The position numbers were made by a program, and so were the translations under genes. 64,000 bases of DNA from Sorex araneus (Eukaryota; Chordata; Mammalia; Eulipotyphla; Soricidae), in assembly GCF_027595985.1 (NCBI RefSeq), contig NC_073302.1:217899854-217963853 (forward strand). Reading direction: 5' to 3'. The notes under the pieces were generated by a model that saw only the letters and a list, made by a program, of their open reading frames with translations, did not search any database and was not told the DNA's origin. Position 1 is the first letter of the stretch. Every line of letters begins with the position of its first letter. Below, piece by piece: positions 57,736 to 64,000 of the stretch.

Positions 57736-59480
57736 CACTCATTCCCTACAAGTTAATAGGAAAATTGGAAATAACTGTTGGTCTGTGACAGAGGTTTTTC
57801 TTTGCAATAGTACTCCTTACCTTTTTCATTGTAGGAATATAAGGCTATGCATGCACTTCCCCTGTGGACCTCTAATTTCTATGCTGGCAAACGGGTTTTT
57901 ACTATTTTCCCTTTAAAGAAATACTTAAAACACTTCACTTCAACCCCCTCCCACAGCCCCACAAAAGAAAAATGAGGCCACCACTGTCAATGTTCTGTAG
58001 CTTTCTTTGGGTTTCTTTGGTCTTTGAGTGGATAACTTTTGGGGGTTGCTTTGGGGTCAAACCGTGTGGTGCTGGGAGGGCACAGGGTCCCTGCCCAAGT
58101 TCCAGCCAGGAGCTCCAGAAGGAACGCAGCCCTTTGAGCTCTCTCTGGCCTAGTCTGTAACCTGTTATTTGCAACCTATTTTATTTCCCTACTTTTGTTT
58201 TTCCTTTCATTTATGAAATACAATTTTTCAGCAAAAAACATTTTTAAAAAACATCCACCAACTTTCCGATGATGCAAATCTGCTGCTCTGGTCCCTCTGC
58301 TTCCGCGTTTCCTTCCCTTTCATCCATCACCCCATAACTCTCCTAGGACCATTGTTTCCCACCACCACCTTCCCAGCCTCAAGGAGAGACAGTAGGAACT
58401 GCTTTGGGAGCGATGACGTAGTGTGCATGTCCCAATCCGGTAGCTCCCATGACCAAGACCATGAAACCATCTGTGGCATTGGTTCTTGTCTGAGGTTCAG
58501 TAAACAGCGATGTTTACAGCAGGCTGCAGGCACCAAGAACCGAGGAAGACCACCTAGCCAGCCCCTCAAGCTAATATATTTTGAGCTCTCCCTCCAGCAG
58601 TGTCAGGATGTTGTGGCCTGAAAGCCAGCTTGGCCTCCTTGGGGTATTTGCAAATCCAAAGAACATACGTAGACATATGGACCACATTGTGGCACCTCGC
58701 TAGCAAGGTTACCCTGTAATACCAGATCTGAGTATTGTTGGGAAGATGACATGAAATGGTGCATCTAGGGGTGCTGAATCTAGGGCCTGAGTACGTGGTG
58801 AATTATCTTTACATCTCCCAGGAACTGATGTTCGGGCTTCCTGCTACAGCTCTTCTCTTACCTTGTTCCCTGTTAATGGTAGCCTGTGAATAACTCTGAG
58901 GGTCACTGACCAATCAACTGTAGTTTCATTCCCCAGTAATATGTGTTCCGATCACACAACCCAATCATTTATGGATAAGACCACCCAAATCTTTTGGAGA
59001 TGTGTCTCAAATCTCTTATTTTTCCAAAGGTGGTCATGAGACATACAGACATCCTCCATGAAAGCTTTCATACAATTCTTCTGGTCATCTTAGACTCATC
59101 TGCCTTCTTCAGTCCATTCCAATTTCATTATTTTAATCAAAGCCCCTCACTATGCCATTTCTCCTATTCTTTTTTGGAGGAGACTGGGAATGGGGGCATA
59201 TTTGGTTGTGCTCAGGGCTTACTCCTGGCTCTGTGCTCAAGGATCACATCTGGTGGGACTCTGGGGACCATATAGGATTCCAGTGATGAATTTTGTATCA
59301 GCTTCCTGCAAGGCAAATGCCCTACAGCGATACTATTCCTCTGACCCACTCCCACTCTTCATCAGGTTCATATAATTTCTCCTCTTATGGGCTTTAAAAC
59401 CCTGCACCAAGTTTCTCTTTCTAAGAATCTTATCTGTTTCCCCGTTGTTCTCTCTCTACCTCCCCATTCTTTCCCATGCC
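57736..59480. other. array flank between C and D
   Basis: Collinear with 8,331-12,258 of copy A minus its L1. It contains one reverse SINE (59,185-59,345). No conserved reading frame. Confidence 0.6.
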
Positions 59481-59544
59481 ATCCTCCAACCCCAAACTCC
59501 TCCAAATAACAAACACATTTGACAGCATCTCAAAATTCAGAACT

Positions 59545-59550
59545 TTTATT
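59545..59550 (-). promoter_or_regulatory. polyadenylation signal AATAAA, copy D
   Basis: Same context as in B and C, about 135 bp past the expected stop. Confidence 0.6.
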
Positions 59551-59685
59551 ACCAATCTATGAATTTTAATGCATCTCTTTAACTTCTTAAAAATATATCA
59601 GAATGAATGAAATGTGTATGGCATTTCAAGTTTTTGTCTGTGACAACCATCTGGTACCTAATGTGGCACCCACCATTCCAGCTAC

Positions 59686-60074
59686 TCATATTATGTAGCC
59701 ATAGTATCAAGAGTTGCCCGTCTCGTCTTCTCTCAATAAAATAAGGCACTTTCCCCAAAGAGGTGATCCTGCTGAGCCTTCCTTTTCATAGCCTAATGCT
59801 CTGGCCTTTGCTCTTTTGTGATGGGCTTTGACATTACTGGCTCAGGAACATTGGGCTTTCTCCATGGAATTGGTTGGAAATTAAAGTTTTGGAGTAGAAA
59901 CTGATTCTGATGTTAAGGTTGAGCCTGGCACTTGGTCACAGAGACAGGAAGAGGTTCCCGCTGGAGAGAAGTGTTAGCTGTTGTCCTGTAGGGAGCCGGT
60001 CTAGAAGTCACAGGCTGAGGAATAGGCCAGCTAGTAGGTTTCAGCAAGCCTTGTCAAGAAGGGTTGTTCGAAAT
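59686..60074 (-). pseudogene. C2orf78: C2orf78-like copy D, truncated exon 3
   Basis: C-terminal fragment with a further ~20-bp deletion near 59,763 that removes the ENAAKCTS region, plus other small indels. Its inner breakpoint is the same as in copy B (13,398). Confidence 0.8.
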
Positions 60075-60728
60075 TAGAGATTTGTAAACTATTAACTGCT
60101 ATACATAGCTTAGCATTGCAGGGTACTCTCAATTTCTCCACTTTCCTGGAAGAAATAGGACAGTTCATATCATGGAATAGGAGAAGGAATTAAGCACCAC
60201 TCATCAGGGAATCAGTGCTCAAGTAGAGACTGTAGGTTTGAGGACTTGGGATAGGATCTCCGAACAACAGGTGTATTCAGAACCTTGTTGTACATTAAAG
60301 TAAGTGAAAGTTAAAGTGGCACCATCAGAATAAGAGTTCTAAATTGTCTTCAGAACACAGAAAAACAATAGTTAAGAAACGTAGTTTACTATTAGTTTGG
60401 TAATACTGGGGGACTCATGAACTAGAACATTGAAAAATGTGGCATTCTTGGTGTGCTCCTGGTATTTCATTATATGAAGCCTAGATGGCCATTAGACTAT
60501 CATACCTTCCAATCTGCATTAGGACCTCCTATGTTGAATTTAAAATGAGGTGCTATAAAATGAGTGAGGGGAGTTTAAAGTTAAACTGAGTTAATTTAAC
60601 TGCAAGTTTCATAAACTTAAAAATCTGTTAATTTAACTTAAATGCCACCTGCCTACAGAAAGTTTTCCACTTGCAGATTTGCCCTCAAGTTTTGAATGCT
60701 GACTTTTCCTTTTCTCTGTTTTACTCAC

Positions 60729-61264
60729 CTTGATAACTCAATTCTGTGATGGATTGAGCAAGCACAGAGTAGTAGACCCAGAGGTGAAGGCTGGTGGTTG
60801 GTTACTTGAGGCCTGGACCTCCTTTATAACCATAACCATTTCCGGAGATTTGTTGCTGTAAGTTTGAAGGACAGAGCCCCTACCTCCTGTGCATGACATG
60901 GAGCCATAGCATTGCAAGTAGGGACCAAGTTCTCCAGAAAGGAGAGGTCCCTGAGTACCCTAATGATATTAATACACCTGGCTTTTTTCCTGGTCGGGAA
61001 GCAACAGGCTATGACTCTGATTTGGAACCTTAGATGGTGTCCTCTCAACAAGGCTGGCAGAAAGTGATGGGTACAGAGAGACCATGATGTTGGCATCCAA
61101 GGCTATCTCACAGCAAGCTACCATTGACATGGAAGAGACAGCAGTGTCTTGGTCAATGACAGTCACAGTAAAGTCTCCCATAGAAGACTTCTTTTCAGCA
61201 CTTCCTGCAATATCACACTCCAAAAAACTCCAAAAGTTAGGAAGCAGCTGAAGTAGATATGTGG
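60729..61264 (-). pseudogene. C2orf78: C2orf78-like copy D, 3' part of exon 2, fused to RTE
   Basis: The donor CAAG|GTGAGT is kept after 60,729. A nonsense change (TAT TAA after SQV) and a frameshift break the frame near 60,970. The exon ends at about 61,264, where it passes into RTE sequence equivalent to 16,651. The first ~240 bp of the exon and its acceptor are missing. The ctccaaaagtta change found in copy B is shared. Confidence 0.85.
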
Positions 61265-63852
61265 AATTAAAAGGATGTGCCCGGAGTCGGAGTTTCTTCA
61301 TTCTCTTAACCACTTCTTCGATGCTCTTGAAGGTGTACCACGCTGCTCTCTTCCTCCTGTGCAGTTCTGGCACCAAGTTGTTCCTCATGTTGTGTTCTCA
61401 ACCCAGGTTACACATAGCTTCTGCATTTGGAGATGTTCATTCCATTGAGAGCAAATGGAGCATTAGGGACCAGTTGGTTTTTCATGAACATTATCTTCGT
61501 GAGATTCAACTGCAGTCCGACCTTTCCACACTCACGGTCAAAGTCGGCCAGCATTTGTGCTGCTTGGCTAATGTTTGGTGTTATGAGAACGATGTCATCA
61601 GTGAAGTGGAGATGGTTTAGTTGCCGACCATCTATCTTCACTCCCATTCCTTTTCATTCTAGCCATCACATGACGTACTTGAGGGTGGCACTGAATAGTT
61701 TCAGTGAAATGGTATCATCCAGCCATATCCCTCTCTTTATGTCGATGATCAATTTCTTGAAGAAATGAAAGATTCTGGTGGTAAATCCATAATACAGCTC
61801 ATGGAGGATCTTGATGTACTGAGTTTGAATGCCCTGTTTAGCTAGGACTTCAATGACCACTTCAGTCTCAACAGAATCGAAGGCCTTCTTTAAATCGATG
61901 AATGTTAGACAGAGTGGCATCTTGAACTCTCGCAAAACTTCGATGAGATTTGTCACCGTATGGATATGGTCGATTGTGCTTAATCCATTTTCGAACCTGG
62001 CTTGCTCGCCTGGTTGTCCTTTGTCTAGTGTTCTGCTTATTCTGTTCAGGATGACTAGAGTGAACAACTTATAGACTATCGATAACAGGCACATTGGGCA
62101 ATAGTTGCCAATGTCTCCCTTCTTTTTTTTTCTCATTGTTATTTATTTTTTTTTAATTTATTTATTTTTAATTAGAGAATCACCGTGAGGGTACAGTTAC
62201 AGATTTATACACTTTTGTGCTTATACTTCCCTCATACAAAGTTCGGGAGCCCATCCCTTCACCAGTGCCCATTCTCCACCACCCGTAAACCCAGTGTCCC
62301 TCCCACCCTCCCCAATCCCATCTCCCCCCCACCCCACCCTGCCACTGTGGCAAGGCATTCCCTTCTGTTTTCTCTCTCTAGTTAGCTGTTGTGGTTTGCA
62401 ATAAAGGTGTTGAGTGGCCGCTGTGCTCAGTCTCTAGCCCTCATTCAGCCCGCAACTCCCTTCCCCCACATGGCCTTCGACTACAATGTAGTTGGTGATC
62501 GCTTCTCTGAGTTGACCTTTCCCCGGAACGTGAGGCTGGTACTTATTTCTACAGTTCTCAATGTCTCCCTTCTTGTACAACAGAACGGTCCTGCTGGTTT
62601 TCCATTGGGACGGAACCTTGCATTCACACAGGTAGTGTGTGAAGATTCGAGCCAGTGTACTGACAAGTACAAACGGCAGATTCTTCATGTGTTCGGGTTT
62701 GACCTTGTCTGGACCGGTCTGTACATGTCTTTACCGATGAAATGGCATGTTGCATTTCAGAAGGAAGGACATTGGGAACGAAATAGCCATCCTGCGGAAA
62801 TTGGTATGTGGGCAGGTGGCCGTGGTTCTCAAAGAGATCAGAGTAGAAGTCGTGAATAATCCTCTCCATTGCCTTTCTGGAAAATGGGATAGATCCATCA
62901 GAACCTCAGAGGGCAGTCATCTTGGTCTTGCAGTTGGCGAAGGACAGGCGAGTGTTGCGAATACTTTTCCCTGCTTCTGCCACATTGGCCCACACTGCTG
63001 CTCTTCTCTCTTTGAGGTCTTCCTTTATCGCTTCTCTGCACAGCTTTGCAAGCTCGGACATTAGCTTGTGGTTGCCTGAGGCTCCTGCCAAACCATGTTG
63101 ACAAATGAGCCTGAGAGTTTCTGAAGACAGGCTTCTGTTTGTGGATTTCCCACTCTCGGCATTTTTTATGCAATTATGGAGATTCTGAACCAGTTGATTG
63201 TATTCCTCATCAATGTTGTCAACAATGGCATCTTCCCACGTTGCTGCAATAGTGTCAAAGAGCTCCCAGTTGGTGGACATTCTGGGAGTTCTCTTCTTAA
63301 ACTTAAACTTTGCAATCCTTTCTCCCCACTCTGTGAAGTAGAATTTTGCAAATTCTACTTGGTCCGATCCCATTTGGGATTTTGGGACAACAGCGACATC
63401 AGTCAGGCATAACCTTCAATTGAACATGATGTGGTGAATTTCGTTGTGGAACTGTCCACTGGGAGACTCCCATGTTCAACGTTTAGATTTGGCTTTCTGG
63501 AATGGATGGTCTTGGTCGACATGAACTCAGACAGTCTCTCACCCTGTTTGTTCCATTCTAGTCCATGGGACCCAATGTGGAGTTCTTTGGGCGACCTTCT
63601 CAGTTCTATCTTTGTATTAAAATCACCATCAGTGATCTTGTAGAAGGTGTGGTCTTTATTATAGAACTTCTCCAGCTCCATGTAGAATTTCTCCATTTCT
63701 TTTTCATCGCAGTTGGATATTGGTGTGTAGACGACGAAGATAGAAATAGCCGGCAGTGAGCCACACCTATCAAGCGTAATCATCCAATTCAGGTTGTGAG
63801 GTATTTGAGTGAATCAATGGTCATGGCTAAGTTTGTGTTAACAAGGATAACC
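61263..63852 (-). mobile_element. RTE-clade retrotransposon, copy 2, truncated at both visible ends
   Basis: Same element as copy 1. Minus-strand pieces include the endonuclease part (SISNCDEKEMEKFYMELEKF), the linker (DNIDEEYNQLVQNLHNC), RT (PLCLTFIDLKKAFDSVETEV, then FTDDIVLITPN with the same A-to-T change as copy 1) and MGVKIDGRQL. Its 3' ~480 bp, present in copy 1, is replaced by the exon 2 junction. The RT part is interrupted by an L1 3' end. At 63,852 it stops at an L1-type sequence. Confidence 0.88.
62125..62558 (-). mobile_element. L1 3' end nested in RTE copy 2
   Basis: 434 bp in reverse with a 16-bp target duplication caatgtctcccttctt (62,109-62,124 and 62,559-62,574). Copy 1 (about 17,500-17,520) lacks it. 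The nesting shows L1 stayed active after the RTE had settled. Confidence 0.92.
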
Positions 63853-64000
63853 TCTCAGTATCTGCATTGCTAACCATAATGCCCAGAAGTAGAAAGATAG
63901 TATGAGGAATATTGTCTGCCGTGGAGGCAGTGGGAGGGTGGAAAAAGGGGGCATACTGGGGAATGGTGGGGCATGTGCACTGGTGGAGGGATGGGAGTTT
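63853..64000 (+). mobile_element. L1-type 3' region, cut by window end
   Basis: Starts acctctcagtatctgcattg and continues into the block ggaatattgtctgccgtgg and tgcactggtggagggatggg, as at 53,051. It interrupts RTE copy 2 and probably has the rest of the RTE beyond it. Confidence 0.7.

Noticed and set aside
61263..63852. Independent second RTE insertion in copy D
   Set aside because: The shared exon 3 breakpoint, shared exon 2 change and simple 2.06-kb deletion model fit a duplicated single insertion better. No target duplication is visible.

Overview
This is mammalian nuclear DNA, most likely from a shrew (Soricidae, probably Sorex). The main evidence is the repeat content. Many copies occur of a tRNA-derived SINE (A/B-box-like head, then a conserved body and A-rich tail) that I recognise as the shrew SOR-type SINE. 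There are also L1 fragments with a shrew-type 3' UTR, and two copies of an RTE retrotransposon whose proteins look like those of parasitic nematodes. The species call rests on recognition, not a database search. No bacterial or viral genes, CRISPR arrays, rRNA or true tRNA genes were seen. Most long reading frames here are translated simple repeats, retrotransposon remnants or antisense shadows.

The backbone is a tandem array of a C2orf78-like gene, all copies transcribed on the minus strand. The gene has three exons: a tiny coding exon 1 (ATG TCA G), a 777-bp exon 2 and a large exon 3. Copy A (1 to about 12.8 kb) has intact exons 1 and 2; its exon 3 lies left of the window. Copy B (12.8-23.3 kb) has a dead exon 1 splice donor, a frameshifted exon 2 with a stop, and only the last fifth of exon 3. 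A partial unit X (44.75-50.2 kb) holds only upstream flank. Copy C (50.2-59.5 kb) has intact exon 1, an almost completely deleted exon 2, and a full-length exon 3 with one apparent 1-nt frameshift. Copy D (59.5-64 kb) has a truncated exon 3 and an exon 2 fused to RTE sequence. No copy inside the window is complete.

Between B and X lies about 21.4 kb (23.3-44.75 kb) unrelated to the array. It is a mosaic of non-processed fragments of other genes on the plus strand: three PAQR5 exons (one split by an L1 insertion), a tubby-like (TULP) exon and a tankyrase (TNKS/TNKS2) ankyrin exon, separated by SINEs, L1 pieces and long GGAA/CCTT microsatellites. About 1.4-1.5 kb of the array is present in direct orientation on both sides of this mosaic, and its left edge is a 470-bp purine-only microsatellite.

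The retroelements can be read as a history. The RTE at 16.2-18.9 kb has a clean 13-bp target-site duplication. The RTE in copy D is best explained as the same insertion, duplicated with the gene unit and then fused to exon 2 by a deletion. A second SINE type carries the same tRNA-like head but a tail homologous to the 3' end of this RTE, as expected for a SINE mobilised by the RTE instead of L1. Several young insertions have perfect empty sites in the neighbouring units.
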